Shown: piece by piece, positions 1 through 9,145 of the stretch
Layout of the letters: each line of letters opens with the position of its first letter
How positions within the stretch are numbered: position 1 is the stretch's first letter
Source of the DNA: Gluconobacter japonicus
GTDB taxonomy: Bacteria > Pseudomonadota > Alphaproteobacteria > Acetobacterales > Acetobacteraceae
Assembly: GCF_002723975.1 (NCBI RefSeq)
Contig: NZ_BEWO01000001.1
Location: 220,090-284,089, forward strand
Direction of reading: 5' to 3'
Length of the DNA: 64,000 bases
The notes under the pieces: generated by a model
Databases searched by the model: none
The model's input: the letters and a program-made list of their open reading frames with translations, nothing else
What the model was told of the DNA's origin: nothing
Program-made: the position numbers and the translations under genes

Positions 1-1
1 T

Positions 2-478
2 ACCGGCTACGCACAGGCTCGCGCCATTTTCGCAGGAACAGAGCATTATCCAGCTTCGTTCTTCCTGCTGAAATATCTGGCAATGCTGGTGTCTTACTGC
101 TCCGGCATTCCGGGCGGGATGTTTGCGCCTTCGCTGGCCATTGGTGCCGCCATCGGGGGCTGGATCGAGCAGTTCCTGCCTCACACAACACCGGGCGCTG
201 TCGTGCTTCTTGGCACGGTCGCCTATTTCTGTGGGGTGGCGCAGTCCCCGCTGACGGCAACAATTATTGTCATGGAAATGTGTGACAACCAGCAGGTGAC
301 GCTGGCGCTTCTAGCCACATCATTCCTGGCCTTTGGCGTCTCGCGAATGGTGTGCCCCCGCCCACTTTATACCGCGCTGGCGGATCGCTTTATGGAAGCC
401 AATGAGCGCGCCAGTCGTCCACCGCCTCAACCTGATATTCAGTCCACCCCTGTTCAGGACGCTAAAAAAGCGCCCTGA
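2..478 (+). CDS. ClC-family chloride channel/transporter, C-terminal part (5' cut by window edge)
   Basis: The frame is open from the first bases and ends in TGA. The peptide carries SGIPGGMFAPSLAIGA, which matches the conserved GGxFxPS anion-selectivity segment of ClC proteins, followed by hydrophobic helices and the ACxAQSPLTA-like stretch (GVAQSPLTATIIVMEM) typical of the last third of the membrane domain. The protein sits in the inner membrane and moves chloride, often in exchange for protons. No CBS domains follow: the protein ends about 40 residues after the last helix. The N-terminal part lies upstream of the window, so exchanger versus channel cannot be judged. Confidence 0.9.
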   Translation, partial: TGYAQARAIFAGTEHYPASFFLLKYLAMLVSYCSGIPGGMFAPSLAIGAAIGGWIEQFLPHTTPGAVVLLGTVAYFCGVAQSPLTATIIVMEMCDNQQVTLALLATSFLAFGVSRMVCPRPLYTALADRFMEANERASRPPPQPDIQSTPVQDAKKAP

Positions 479-490
479 ATCAAGCCTGTT

Positions 491-1279
491 TCAGCGTTCC
501 GACAAAATGGAATGAGCGGCAGCCTCAACTTCAATGGCGCACTCGGCTGCATCGGGAGCAGGCGTTGCTCCCTTCATGGCTCTTAGCTCTTTCCGCGCCG
601 CAATAAGATCATCCTGAAGTTCCGGTGCATCAAGCAGCGTATCCATCTCGGACGAGGCATTCAGGAAACCGGCCTGCACGTCAGATTTCCAGTGAGCCCC
701 GCAAACAATCCGGCTTTCTCCAAAGACACGTCCGCGCTGCAGGATCATAGTGGCATGTTCCGGCAGCAGGTGAGCCAGCAGAAGAGCCATGCCGTATCCA
801 GCCGTTGTATGACCGGACGGATAGGAGGAATGAAGTCCCAATCCTTCCGGAGACGTACAGATCGGCAGGTTGGTTCCAACGAAAGGGCGTGTCCGATGCC
901 AGTAGTGCTTGGCCTCGGAGGTCCGATGCACAATCGGGTTTTCCATCTGCTTTAGGACTGCAGCAAGATGAGGAGCCTTGGACAGATCCAGCGTATATCC
1001 CACCGCACAGGAGAAATCCTTTACAAGATGCGGCACTTCCAGATCCGCATCCCGCTGGGCCAGCGCCCATCTCGGCGTATCTTTCAGACTGCGTGTTTCA
1101 TGAAAGACCCGATCATCATCTGCCTGTGCTGCGCTGCCTGAAACAGGAGGCGCAGGAAGAACCAACCGCGCATCAGGAATAGCTGTTTCCGGGATCGGCT
1201 GATGCGAAGGCGCCGTGCAGGCTGCGAGAAGCGTCGTACACATCAGAACTGTAACTGGCAGGCGAGCAGCGATATTCAT
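491..1279 (-). CDS. PAP2-family acid phosphatase lipoprotein (class A nonspecific acid phosphatase)
   Basis: The 262-aa protein begins with a lipoprotein signal ending in the lipobox LAAC (Cys21), so it is probably anchored on the periplasmic side of a membrane. The three PAP2 signature blocks are intact: K124-x6-R131-P132, P154-S-G-H157, and S189-R-x5-H196-x3-D200. These bind phosphate and supply the catalytic histidines, so hydrolysis of phosphomonoesters in the periplasm is expected. Length and motif spacing suit class A acid phosphatases (PhoN/PhoC type). It is transcribed towards the ClC gene with only 12 bases between their stop codons. The start has a GAGG about 11 bases upstream. Confidence 0.88.
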   Translation of the reverse strand: MNIAARLPVTVLMCTTLLAACTAPSHQPIPETAIPDARLVLPAPPVSGSAAQADDDRVFHETRSLKDTPRWALAQRDADLEVPHLVKDFSCAVGYTLDLSKAPHLAAVLKQMENPIVHRTSEAKHYWHRTRPFVGTNLPICTSPEGLGLHSSYPSGHTTAGYGMALLLAHLLPEHATMILQRGRVFGESRIVCGAHWKSDVQAGFLNASSEMDTLLDAPELQDDLIAARKELRAMKGATPAPDAAECAIEVEAAAHSILSER

Positions 1280-1449
1280 GCGGTTCAGGACCTCACAAAG
1301 TTAAAAAGACAGTTCGTCTTCATAATGTTCTCTGTGGACGGTCGGAAAGTGTTTCTTTGTGACCGTCGCATGACGTGTCTGCTCAAGACTGTGGCGAAGT
1401 CTGTCATTGTGTCATGATAAACTGACATTATGCCTTTCAGGAAAGCCTT

Positions 1450-1731
1450 ATGTCCTCTACAGCGCCACGCGTTTCAATCCGCTACTGCACGCAGTGCAAC
1501 TGGCTCCTACGATCCGGGTGGATGGCACAGGAACTGCTGTCTACATTTGGGCAGGCCCTCGGAGAAGTGGCGCTTCTTCCCGATACGGGGGGACGCTTCG
1601 AAATTCACGTCGATGATGTGCTGATCTGGGAGCGCAAGCGTGATGGCGGATTTCCGGGGCCAAAAGAACTTAAGCAGCGCGTACGGGACGTGATCGCTCC
1701 AGAGCATGATCTGGGTCACACGGATCGCTGA
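1450..1731 (+). CDS. SelT/SelW/SelH (Rdx) family thioredoxin-like protein, Cys form
   Basis: The 93-aa protein starts with a short strand leading into YCTQCNW (Cys13, Cys16), the CxxC redox motif of the Rdx family. In selenoprotein W the second residue can be selenocysteine; here both are cysteine. The fold continues with FEIHVDDVLIWERKRDGGFPGPKELKQRVRD, the typical GxFP-x-KELKQ end of bacterial SelW-like proteins. The role is thought to be thiol redox, but no substrate is established. An AGGAAAG about 7 bases upstream supports the ATG at 1450. It converges with the DinB gene; the two stop codons are adjacent. Confidence 0.88.
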   Translation: MSSTAPRVSIRYCTQCNWLLRSGWMAQELLSTFGQALGEVALLPDTGGRFEIHVDDVLIWERKRDGGFPGPKELKQRVRDVIAPEHDLGHTDR

Positions 1732-2262
1732 TCATACGTCCCTGTCATAATGATTCCGTAGAAATACCGTCAGATCATTAGCTGGCCAGCTATAGGGAAT
1801 CTGCTTCAGCATGTCGCCGATGAAGCCCCGGTGATAGCTCGCATGATTGATGACGTGGAGAATGATTTCCTCCCGGGTCATTATCCCGGTCTGCTCGTCA
1901 ATAAACGCAAAAACAATCTGCTCCTTCAGATCCTCCATACTCCAGCCAGCACATGCTTTCATATACCACTGATGGAGTGCCTGTGTCGCATGCCACCACT
2001 CTTCAAGATCCAGTATCTGGTCGGCCTGCCGTGAACGATAACCATGTTCCGTCCCCTGAAGATGGTGATGGAACATGTCGTCCACGACATACACATGGCC
2101 CAGCGTCTGCAAGATCGTACCGAACGTTGTCTGGCGAGGCTTCACAATTTCCTCATGGGGAAGCTGAAGAAGGGCCTCATATGTCAGCCTGTCGGCCCAC
2201 GCCCGATACTGAAGAAGCATGCCAGTTGTTCGCAGATGATCCGGAAAAGGCCGCCCAGACAT
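1732..2262 (-). CDS. DinB-family protein (putative metal-dependent, YfiT/DinB four-helix bundle)
   Basis: A 176-aa all-helical protein with the DinB-like histidine triad: His56 in QTLGHVY and His140/His144 in INHASYHRG, expected to bind one divalent metal. The start is supported by AAGGTAACTTC directly upstream. The family includes thiol transferases (bacillithiol and mycothiol dependent) and many uncharacterised members; nothing here identifies the substrate. The old link to DNA damage induction comes from Bacillus DinB and should not be carried over. Confidence 0.85.
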   Translation of the reverse strand: MSGRPFPDHLRTTGMLLQYRAWADRLTYEALLQLPHEEIVKPRQTTFGTILQTLGHVYVVDDMFHHHLQGTEHGYRSRQADQILDLEEWWHATQALHQWYMKACAGWSMEDLKEQIVFAFIDEQTGIMTREEIILHVINHASYHRGFIGDMLKQIPYSWPANDLTVFLRNHYDRDV

Positions 2263-2471
2263 GAAGTTACCTTATGACATTTCTAACCTGACTATGAGAT
2301 AATTTCGGATAAGGAACAACACTATGCTATCCACTGGGAAGGCAAAACACTTCCCGACAGATAGACTATCTAAATATCAGAACAGATTGAGCGTCTTTAT
2401 GATATATCCGAGAACGCTCTATCCATGAAAGGATCTCGCAGGTCCTTCTTCAAGCCTGCGGAGATCCCGTT

Positions 2472-3527
2472 ATGACCGCAACCTGCGCCAGCCTCCCCTC
2501 GGCCTCCGTCGATCTGCCGCGGAACTGTACGTTCGAGCCCGCAGACTGGCAGATCCTTGCCAGATCCTGGTATCCGGTTGCGCTGTCCCACGATCTGGGG
2601 GACAGCCCGATGGGCGTGACTTTGCTGGATGCACCGCTGGTCGTCTATCGCGCGGATGGGGATATCGTGATCGCGGATGATCTCTGCCCGCATCGTGGTG
2701 TTCCCCTCAGCATGGGCAATGGAAACGGCAAGACGATTGCCTGTGCCTATCACGGCTTCCGGTTTGGGCAGGATGGAAGGTGTGTGCGTGTTCCGGCCCA
2801 TCCCGACAGCAAAATTCCGCCGAAACTACATCTGCGAACCTATCCGGTCGTCGAACGCTTCGGTCTGATCTGGACGTGTCTCCGCCCGACTGGGGAAACC
2901 AACCTGCCGCCCATGCCGCACTGGGATGATCCGGCGTTCCAGCAGATCACGTGCCCCTGGATCGACATCAAGGGCTTTGCCGGTCGCCAGGTCGAGGGTT
3001 TCATTGACGTTGCGCATTTCGCCTTCGTCCATACCGAGACGTTTGCCGATCCTGAAAACCCGATTGTTCCGTCCTATTCGCCCAAGCTGACCGAAACGGG
3101 TTTCGAGGCCGAATACCGCAGCAACGTTTCCAACTTTCCCCATGGGCTTCTGGGCGTTGAAGAGTTTGCAGACTTCGAATGGCTACGGCATTTCCGGGTT
3201 TTCCTGCCTTTTACCGCAACGCTGGAAATCCATTTTCCGAACGACGGCAGGCTCGTCATCATGAATGCTGCCTCTCCGGTTTCCGCCCGCGTAACGCGGA
3301 TGTTCGCACCGATCTGCCGGAACTTCGATACGACCGGATCGGTGGAGGATGTTTACGAGTTCAATCGACGCGTTTTTGAAGAAGATCGCCAGATTGTCGA
3401 AGCACAGAAGCCGGAAAATCTGCCGCTCGATCCAAATCTTGAAGCCCATGTCATGGCGGATCGGAGTTCCATTGCCTACCGTCGCGGTCTGCGCGGCATG
3501 GGCCTGAGCCACTTCTTCACGGCCTGA
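2472..3527 (+). CDS. Rieske [2Fe-2S] non-heme iron oxygenase, alpha-subunit type
   Basis: A 351-aa protein with an N-terminal Rieske domain (C72-P-H74 ... C91-A-Y-H94) and a C-terminal catalytic domain holding D179-x2-H182-x4-H187, the 2-His-1-carboxylate iron site and bridging Asp of ring-hydroxylating and O-demethylating oxygenases. The size and single-subunit layout resemble VanA-type demethylases and related monooxygenases. A GGAG 8 bases upstream supports the ATG. No reductase or ferredoxin gene is adjacent, so the electron donor must be encoded elsewhere and the substrate is unknown. The ~200-base upstream region is AT-rich and probably holds its promoter. Confidence 0.87.
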   Translation: MTATCASLPSASVDLPRNCTFEPADWQILARSWYPVALSHDLGDSPMGVTLLDAPLVVYRADGDIVIADDLCPHRGVPLSMGNGNGKTIACAYHGFRFGQDGRCVRVPAHPDSKIPPKLHLRTYPVVERFGLIWTCLRPTGETNLPPMPHWDDPAFQQITCPWIDIKGFAGRQVEGFIDVAHFAFVHTETFADPENPIVPSYSPKLTETGFEAEYRSNVSNFPHGLLGVEEFADFEWLRHFRVFLPFTATLEIHFPNDGRLVIMNAASPVSARVTRMFAPICRNFDTTGSVEDVYEFNRRVFEEDRQIVEAQKPENLPLDPNLEAHVMADRSSIAYRRGLRGMGLSHFFTA

Positions 3528-3531
3528 ATAA

Positions 3532-3566
3532 AAAAGAGGGGTCCCGGTTCAGGGACGCCTCCTTTT
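3532..3566. terminator. Bidirectional intrinsic terminator between converging Rieske oxygenase and WD40 genes
   Basis: GAGGGGTCCC (3536-3545) pairs with GGGACGCCTC (3552-3561) with one mismatch and a 6-base loop. It is followed by CTTTT on the plus strand and preceded by an A-run that gives a U-run on the minus strand. It sits in the 70-base gap between two convergent stop codons. Confidence 0.8.
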
Positions 3567-3596
3567 ATGATTCTGCATAACGAACGGACTGATCAG

Positions 3597-4634
3597 CTAT
3601 TTTGCGGACAGGTCCACAACGCCAACCGTTCCCTCTTCCGTACCGAAAATGATCGCGCCCCCCTGCGGTGTGAAGCTGATACCCGTCACTTTTCCACGAG
3701 CATTTTTCTGCCCTGAGCAAAGAGGCAGGACGCGCTGATCCCCGCCGCCAATTTCGGCCAGCAGAACGGTGCCATCTTCATAGCCACCAGCAATGATGTC
3801 TTCCTTGGGGTTCGGGCAGACCGCACTGACGAACAGGCCCGGCAAGCGCGCCAGTTCAGACGGTGCCTTCCCCATCGGGCCGCCACCAAAGAACGGCCAT
3901 AGCACAATGGCATCTGCACCAGCCGTCGCCAGCCAGCGCCCATTGCGCGTAAACGCCATGGACCGCACCTGCTTTGGATAGCCACTCATGCGCATGTTGT
4001 GCTCATCGGCCAGACGCCAGCCGTGCAGATCGTTTTCCTGCATGGACGTCACAAGCGCCTCACCGCCCGGATGGATGGCAATTCCGATATGGCTGCCCTT
4101 CCATTCGAAGGGGCGCACTGTGTCGACCTTCGCCTGCACGAACCAGACCGATGCACCGTTGTAGTGCGAGGCTGCAACCCGCTTTCCCTTGGCGTCGAAC
4201 ACGATACCCGTCACGGATGACGGGTGATCCAGCGTTTTGAGCGTCGTCTTGCCTTCAGCCGCACGGACTTCCAGTTCACGCCCAGTCGAGAACGCAAGAT
4301 GCGTGGTAGATGTGGCGATACAATCGACCCAGCGTCGCCCTTCCCGCAAAACCTCAGTCCGACCATCGGCATAGGTCCGGACCAGCTTGCCGTCTTCACC
4401 ACCCGTCAGAAACGCATCAGGCAAGCAGTCCTGTGACAGGCAAAGTGCACCGTCATGAACCTGTAGAACGGTCCATGATCCCAGCGTGGTCATCTGATCG
4501 CGCGGGATGAGAATGATCTCGCCATCCGCAGTCGCCGCCGCGAATGTTTTGCCGTCACGCGACGACACAACACCGATGATCGGGCTTTCGAAACGGCGCT
4601 CGGCGCCGCGATCTTCAATGATTTCCCGTGTCAT
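3597..4634 (-). CDS. WD40-repeat protein, partner of the upstream COG0523 GTPase
   Basis: About 345 aa made of consecutive WD40-like blades (for example GIVFDAKGKRVAASHYNGASVW, SMAFTRNGRWLATAGADAIVLW and GISFTPQGGAIIFGTEEGTVGV), forming one seven-bladed propeller. There is no signal peptide, so it is probably cytoplasmic. The ATG at 4634 overlaps the TGA of the CobW-like gene as ATGA; an upstream in-frame TTG at 4646 is less likely. Translational coupling suggests the pair works together, perhaps with the propeller as docking scaffold or client of the metal GTPase. The biochemical role is not known. Confidence 0.85.
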   Translation of the reverse strand: MTREIIEDRGAERRFESPIIGVVSSRDGKTFAAATADGEIILIPRDQMTTLGSWTVLQVHDGALCLSQDCLPDAFLTGGEDGKLVRTYADGRTEVLREGRRWVDCIATSTTHLAFSTGRELEVRAAEGKTTLKTLDHPSSVTGIVFDAKGKRVAASHYNGASVWFVQAKVDTVRPFEWKGSHIGIAIHPGGEALVTSMQENDLHGWRLADEHNMRMSGYPKQVRSMAFTRNGRWLATAGADAIVLWPFFGGGPMGKAPSELARLPGLFVSAVCPNPKEDIIAGGYEDGTVLLAEIGGGDQRVLPLCSGQKNARGKVTGISFTPQGGAIIFGTEEGTVGVVDLSAK

Positions 4635-5617
4635 TCCGCGATGCAACTTTCAAAGCCGCGACGCAGCTGCGGGCGGTTCAGGTTGCGGCCGATGAAGACC
4701 AGACGGGAATCCTGGCTCTCGCCGTCACGGAACGGACCAATGAAGTCTCCATCCGCCATCATATGCACGGCCTGGAAGGCAAAGCGCTGTTCTTCACCCT
4801 TGAAGTTCAGGATGCCCTTGGAGCGCAGAATATCGCCGCCCTGTTCCTGAAGAAGCGCACCGATCCAGGCTTGAAAGCGCCGCTGGTCAATCTGTTCCTT
4901 CACGGAGAGGGAAATGCTGACGATGCCCTCTTCATGGGAGTGGTGATCGTTTTCCAGAAAGTCCGGCATTGTGGACAGAGCGCGCTGAAGATCAAAACCG
5001 CCACGATCCAGAATATCCGTCAGCTTGACGCCACCGTGCTGGGCTTCATGAATCTCAGCAACGGCATTGATCTGACGAATGCGGGCAACGATTTCCTTGC
5101 GGCGCTCTTCATCCGCAAGATCGATCTTGTTCAGAACAATCACATCCGCAAACGCGATCTGACTGACAGCCTCGGGGCTTTCGTCCAGCGTCTGCATGAC
5201 GTTGAAGGCATCCACAACCGTGACGACGGCATCCAGACGGGCCTTTTCGCGGATGTTCTCATCCACGAAAAAAGTCTGGGCCACCGGTGCAGGATCGGCC
5301 AGACCGGTCGTCTCGACGATGATCCCGTCAAAGCGCCCGCGACGACGCAGCAGACCACCCAGAATGCGGATCAGATCGCCACGCACGGTGCAGCAGATGC
5401 AGCCGTTGTTCATTTCGAACACTTCCTCGTCGGCATCCACCACAAGGTCATTGTCCACGCCAAGCTCGCCAAATTCATTGACGACCACAGCGTATTTGCG
5501 ACCGTGTTCGGCGGTCAGGATATGGTTGAGCAGGGTGGTTTTTCCGGCTCCGAGAAAGCCTGTCAGAACGGTAACGGGAACGGTTCCGGTGCGTGCCGGG
5601 TCACTGGTGCTGGACAT
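4631..5617 (-). CDS. COG0523 (CobW/P47K/ZNG-type) GTP-binding metallochaperone
   Basis: A 328-aa G3E GTPase. The Walker A is GFLGAGKTT (about residues 20-28), the metal-binding CxCC is NNGCICCTVRGDL (C73, C75, C76), ETTGLADP follows near 102-109, and the base-recognition NKID is near 163-166. The C-terminal CobW_C domain (AWIGALL...KGILNFKG) is present. Family members hand metals, mainly zinc or cobalt, to client proteins using GTP. No histidine-rich metal-storage tract is present apart from NDHHSHEEG. GGAGG lies just before the ATG. It is followed by the WD40 gene with an ATGA overlap. I saw no Zur-like operator upstream. Confidence 0.9.
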   Translation of the reverse strand: MSSTSDPARTGTVPVTVLTGFLGAGKTTLLNHILTAEHGRKYAVVVNEFGELGVDNDLVVDADEEVFEMNNGCICCTVRGDLIRILGGLLRRRGRFDGIIVETTGLADPAPVAQTFFVDENIREKARLDAVVTVVDAFNVMQTLDESPEAVSQIAFADVIVLNKIDLADEERRKEIVARIRQINAVAEIHEAQHGGVKLTDILDRGGFDLQRALSTMPDFLENDHHSHEEGIVSISLSVKEQIDQRRFQAWIGALLQEQGGDILRSKGILNFKGEEQRFAFQAVHMMADGDFIGPFRDGESQDSRLVFIGRNLNRPQLRRGFESCIAE

Positions 5618-5638
5618 GAAGGGCCTCCGTAATCTGAG

Positions 5639-6937
5639 CTACGATATAGGCTTCTGCGAGCGGTCTTGAAAGCCATCGCGGAACGCCAGTCCAAGCCCCA
5701 GCAACAGAAACCCCCACCCACCCAAAGGCAGGTTCAGGAAATCAGACGCTGAAGCAATGGGCCATTCCTGAATGAACACGGCCGCGAACAGACCAATGGA
5801 AATTGCTAAACCCTGCCGCCCCGGCCAAAGGGCCTTGAGCCAGCAGGCAATCATAATAATGAACAGAATCAGGCCGGGAATGCCCGCATTCACCAGAGCC
5901 TGAAGGTAATGATTGTGCGGATGCTGGACGCACAGATCCGTCCATCCACCCGGCGGGTGCTCCATAGAGAGCCATGGCACCCCATGAAACGTGGAGGGGT
6001 CCGCACAATGATGACGATAGGCGTCGTAACCCTGTCCCAACAGCGGATGCTCCTGTGCCATGACGACAGCATGGGTATAGATTTCCCCATAGGGAGACTG
6101 GCTGAAATGCGTCAGTTGCTGCCGGGCCAGTACAACGAGATGCGAAAAGCTGCCCGGTGAGACCACGCTGGCGGCAAAGACCAGAAGCGGCATCAGAGCA
6201 GCGGCTACGAGTGCGGCCGGCCGCATGGGGCGATAGAGCAGCGCACAGATTCCGATCCCGAACAGGGACAGCGCGAAAGGCATCCGCTGCCCTGCCAGTA
6301 CCATGATCGCCACGGCCAGAACCGTTGCAGCGCACAGGCCCAGCGTGCGCGACAGACGTGTCTTCCAGCCTTCGATCAGTGTGCAGCCCAGCATCAGCAT
6401 GGGGAGAATCAGACGTGAAAGCGGAGCAGCAGCCCGCGGATGCGTATAAGGACCAGTCAGGGTTCCGTCATGGAAGCGGGGAACGCCGAACAGATTGTAG
6501 CCGATTGTCGCCTGCAACAGCATCTGGACGGCAATATAGAGCCCGCATCCGCAGGTGACCCAGAGCGTTCGTTGACGCCAGACAGCGTCACGCAGAACCC
6601 AGCATCCCAAAGCAGCCGCGGCCACGGGAAAGCGGATCGCCGCGAGAGACTGCCCCAAAGCACCATGTCCACGTGAAACCCAAAGCGTGCAGAGCACCTG
6701 CCAAGCCCACCAGCAGAATGTGGCGACAATCCACGGTTCCCGCGCCCATCCCCACAGCCTGTTTCGGGCGGAATAAATCAGCAGAAGAACCGCCAGACAG
6801 TCCATATCCGCTTCCGCCAGCCCCCGAAGATGCGTGAGGGTCAGGGGCAGGATGACGGCAAGCCACTGGCCGAGGCGTGTAAGGGTCAAGGAAGACTGGC
6901 GCATAGACAATCTGGATGGCGGGTTTCGACTTTCCAT
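5639..6937 (-). CDS. O-antigen ligase/polymerase-like membrane protein (WaaL/Wzy superfamily)
   Basis: A protein of about 430 aa with around ten hydrophobic segments and one large periplasmic loop in the second half (YDAYRHHCADPSTF...HPHNHYLQALVNAGIPGL). The HNxYLQ motif in that loop is typical of the Wzy_C/O-antigen ligase domain. It probably joins or polymerises surface polysaccharide at the inner membrane. The start at 6937 follows AGGGTGG; an upstream in-frame codon at 6979 would run into the promoter of the divergent aldo/keto reductase gene. It is followed after 21 bases by the COG0523 gene, an unexpected operon partner. Confidence 0.82.
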   Translation of the reverse strand: MESRNPPSRLSMRQSSLTLTRLGQWLAVILPLTLTHLRGLAEADMDCLAVLLLIYSARNRLWGWAREPWIVATFCWWAWQVLCTLWVSRGHGALGQSLAAIRFPVAAAALGCWVLRDAVWRQRTLWVTCGCGLYIAVQMLLQATIGYNLFGVPRFHDGTLTGPYTHPRAAAPLSRLILPMLMLGCTLIEGWKTRLSRTLGLCAATVLAVAIMVLAGQRMPFALSLFGIGICALLYRPMRPAALVAAALMPLLVFAASVVSPGSFSHLVVLARQQLTHFSQSPYGEIYTHAVVMAQEHPLLGQGYDAYRHHCADPSTFHGVPWLSMEHPPGGWTDLCVQHPHNHYLQALVNAGIPGLILFIIMIACWLKALWPGRQGLAISIGLFAAVFIQEWPIASASDFLNLPLGGWGFLLLGLGLAFRDGFQDRSQKPIS

Positions 6938-6996
6938 GCAACCACCCTGGCGGGTATGCGCTTTTTTGAAACAGTCCATTTCCTACGGAGACAGAC

Positions 6997-7995
6997 ATGT
7001 CCACCGACACCATTCTCATTCCAGGCATTGATACGCCAATCTCTCGCGTTGCCCTTGGCACCTGGGCCATCGGTGGCTGGATGTGGGGCGGCCCTGACGA
7101 TGAAAACGGCGTCCGCACCATTCATGCTGCCCTCGATGACGGTATCAACCTGATTGATACAGCCCCGGTTTACGGCTTCGGACATTCCGAAGAAGTTGTA
7201 GGCCGCGCGCTGGCGGAGAAGCCACACAAAGCGTTCGTTGCCACAAAGCTCGGCCTGAATTGGACGGACGACAAGCCGGAAGACCGGAAGGTTTTCCGTG
7301 ACTCCCGCCCGGCTCGCATCCGACAGGAAGTCGAAGATTCTCTGCGCCGCCTGCGCGTTGAGACAATCGACCTTGAGCAGATCCACTGGCCAGACGCCAA
7401 GACGCCGGTTGATGAAAGCGCACGCGAGCTTCAGAAGCTGCATCAGGAAGGTAAGATTCGCGCGCTTGGCGTTAGTAATTTCTCACCGGAACAAATGGAT
7501 ATTTTCCGCGAAGTCGCACCGCTCGCCACGATTCAGCCGCCGCTGAACCTGTTTGAGCGGACCTGTGAAAAGGACATTCTGCCGTACGCGAAGAAGAACA
7601 ATGCCATTGTTCTGGCGTATGGCGCACTCTGTCGCGGGCTTCTGTCCGGCAAGATGAACAAGGACACGACGTTCCCGAAGGATGATCTGCGTTCGGGCGA
7701 TCCGAAGTTCCAGAAACCGAAGTTCGAGAGCTATCTGGCCGCCGTCGAGGACTTCAAGAAGTTGGCTGCCAAGCGGGACAAGTCCGTTCTCGCTTTTGCT
7801 GTTCGGTGGGTGCTGGATCAGGGACCGGTCATTGCCCTCTGGGGCGCCCGTAAGCCAGAGCAGGTCTCAGGCGTTCGGGATGTCTTTGGCTGGTCCCTGA
7901 CGGATGAAGAAAAGAAGGCCGTGGACGACATTCTGGCGCATCATGTACCAGAAGCCATCGACCCGACCTTTATGGGACCGCCGAACCGCGACTGA
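6997..7995 (+). CDS. Aldo/keto reductase
   Basis: A 332-aa NADPH-dependent oxidoreductase with the full catalytic tetrad D54, Y59, K84 and H130 (IDTAPVYG, ATKLG, LEQIHWPD). The cofactor end of the barrel is also recognisable (SNFSPEQ, ALRWVLDQ-like AVRWVLDQGP, WGARKPEQV). The fit is to AKR families 11-13, general sugar/aldehyde reductases; related AKRs of acetic acid bacteria reduce keto-sugars or glycerol-derived aldehydes, but the substrate cannot be read from sequence. GGAGACAGAC precedes the ATG. Its last 26 bases overlap the 3' end of the converging glycosyltransferase gene. Confidence 0.92.
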   Translation: MSTDTILIPGIDTPISRVALGTWAIGGWMWGGPDDENGVRTIHAALDDGINLIDTAPVYGFGHSEEVVGRALAEKPHKAFVATKLGLNWTDDKPEDRKVFRDSRPARIRQEVEDSLRRLRVETIDLEQIHWPDAKTPVDESARELQKLHQEGKIRALGVSNFSPEQMDIFREVAPLATIQPPLNLFERTCEKDILPYAKKNNAIVLAYGALCRGLLSGKMNKDTTFPKDDLRSGDPKFQKPKFESYLAAVEDFKKLAAKRDKSVLAFAVRWVLDQGPVIALWGARKPEQVSGVRDVFGWSLTDEEKKAVDDILAHHVPEAIDPTFMGPPNRD

Positions 7996-9052
7996 AACTA
8001 ACGGCCTGTTGGCGCAGTTCCAGAAGCTGCGCCCTTGCCTGTTCCAAACCGAACATAGCCGCTCTTTCGCGGCCTTTCTGACCTAGTTCAGATCTTAATG
8101 CTGCCTGATCCATCAGGTGGCACAGAGCACCTTCCAAGGCTCCGGGTGCATCGGGAGATGCCAACAGTGCGGCACTTCCTACCACGTCAGGCAGTGCACC
8201 AACGGGAGAGACAATCACCGCCGCTCCACATGCCATGGCTTCCAGAGCTGTCATGCCGAATGGTTCCGACCATCGACTGGGAACCACGACGATGGCAGCC
8301 TCAGCCATGGCGTCCAGAATCCGAGCATGTGGCTGGTAGCCTGTCATGAACACGCCCGCTTTTTCTGCCTCTGGCCTAAGCCTGGCGAGAAAAGGTGTCT
8401 CGGGGGAGTCTGGGCCGAACCTGTCTGCTCCCATGAGGGTTGCGGTCCATCCGGGATAACAGGAACGGATTGTTGCCCAGGCTCGAACGAAAGCGTCTAC
8501 GCCTTTATCGGCAACGACACGCCCAGCAAAAAGAACGGTCTGCCGACGTGGACGCACTTCAGGGATATCTTCAAGCGTAATGCAATTTGGCTGGATAGCA
8601 ACAGATAGTGGCCCGCACCTGTCCGAAAACCGTTCCACCACCCAGCGCGAAACCCCACACACCAGAAGTCTTTCTGCCAGACGCTGACGCTGGGCAGGCG
8701 TTTTCGCGCCACGCATTGAGCCGGGATCATTGTGCAGGATCAGGCGAACAGGCGCGAAACGGGACAGAAACAGCGCAAGATCCGGGCGGTTATGAACTTC
8801 AATCAAATCAGGTTTGAAATCTCGCGCCTCAGACAAACAGGCCATGCCATATTTCAGACGCTGGGGAAGCGGCCAACCGGAGATTTCAAGGGGAACAAAA
8901 GACCCACCGGGCAAAGGGACATCAGTTATTGCTTTCCCGGTGATACGGTCTCCCGGTTGAGCCAGACGACTGACGAGCAGGGCAATCGCACCAGCATGGC
9001 CCTCCGCATAAGATTCACGCGGCGGGAGAACCGTCAGTACACGCAATGACAC
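7970..9052 (-). CDS. Glycosyltransferase family 4 (GT-B fold)
   Basis: A 360-aa GT-B enzyme. The C-terminal donor domain has VLFAGRVVADKGVDAFVRAW and the EPFGMTALEAMACGAAVIVSPVGALPDVVG block, whose Glu residues bind the nucleotide-sugar phosphate and ribose. It is a cytoplasmic, probably retaining, transferase for envelope or exopolysaccharide glycans; donor and acceptor are unknown. The likely start is GTG at 9052 (VSLRVLTVLPP), with a weak purine-rich site upstream. It lies near the O-antigen-ligase-like gene on the same strand but is separated from it by the plus-strand aldo/keto reductase. Confidence 0.87.
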   Translation of the reverse strand: MSLRVLTVLPPRESYAEGHAGAIALLVSRLAQPGDRITGKAITDVPLPGGSFVPLEISGWPLPQRLKYGMACLSEARDFKPDLIEVHNRPDLALFLSRFAPVRLILHNDPGSMRGAKTPAQRQRLAERLLVCGVSRWVVERFSDRCGPLSVAIQPNCITLEDIPEVRPRRQTVLFAGRVVADKGVDAFVRAWATIRSCYPGWTATLMGADRFGPDSPETPFLARLRPEAEKAGVFMTGYQPHARILDAMAEAAIVVVPSRWSEPFGMTALEAMACGAAVIVSPVGALPDVVGSAALLASPDAPGALEGALCHLMDQAALRSELGQKGRERAAMFGLEQARAQLLELRQQAVSFSRGSAVP

Positions 9053-9145
9053 CGCTTTCTTGGCCTTCCCCGACAGGTCACCAGCATTCAGGCCAGAGAC
9101 GAAAACGAATTACCAAACAGCACAGGGAGAGCGAAAGCCTATACG

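Noticed and set aside
4628..5632. A 334-codon plus-strand frame antisense to the COG0523 gene
   Set aside because: The GTPase motifs on the minus strand are unambiguous, and the antisense product has no recognisable domain and lacks a ribosome site.
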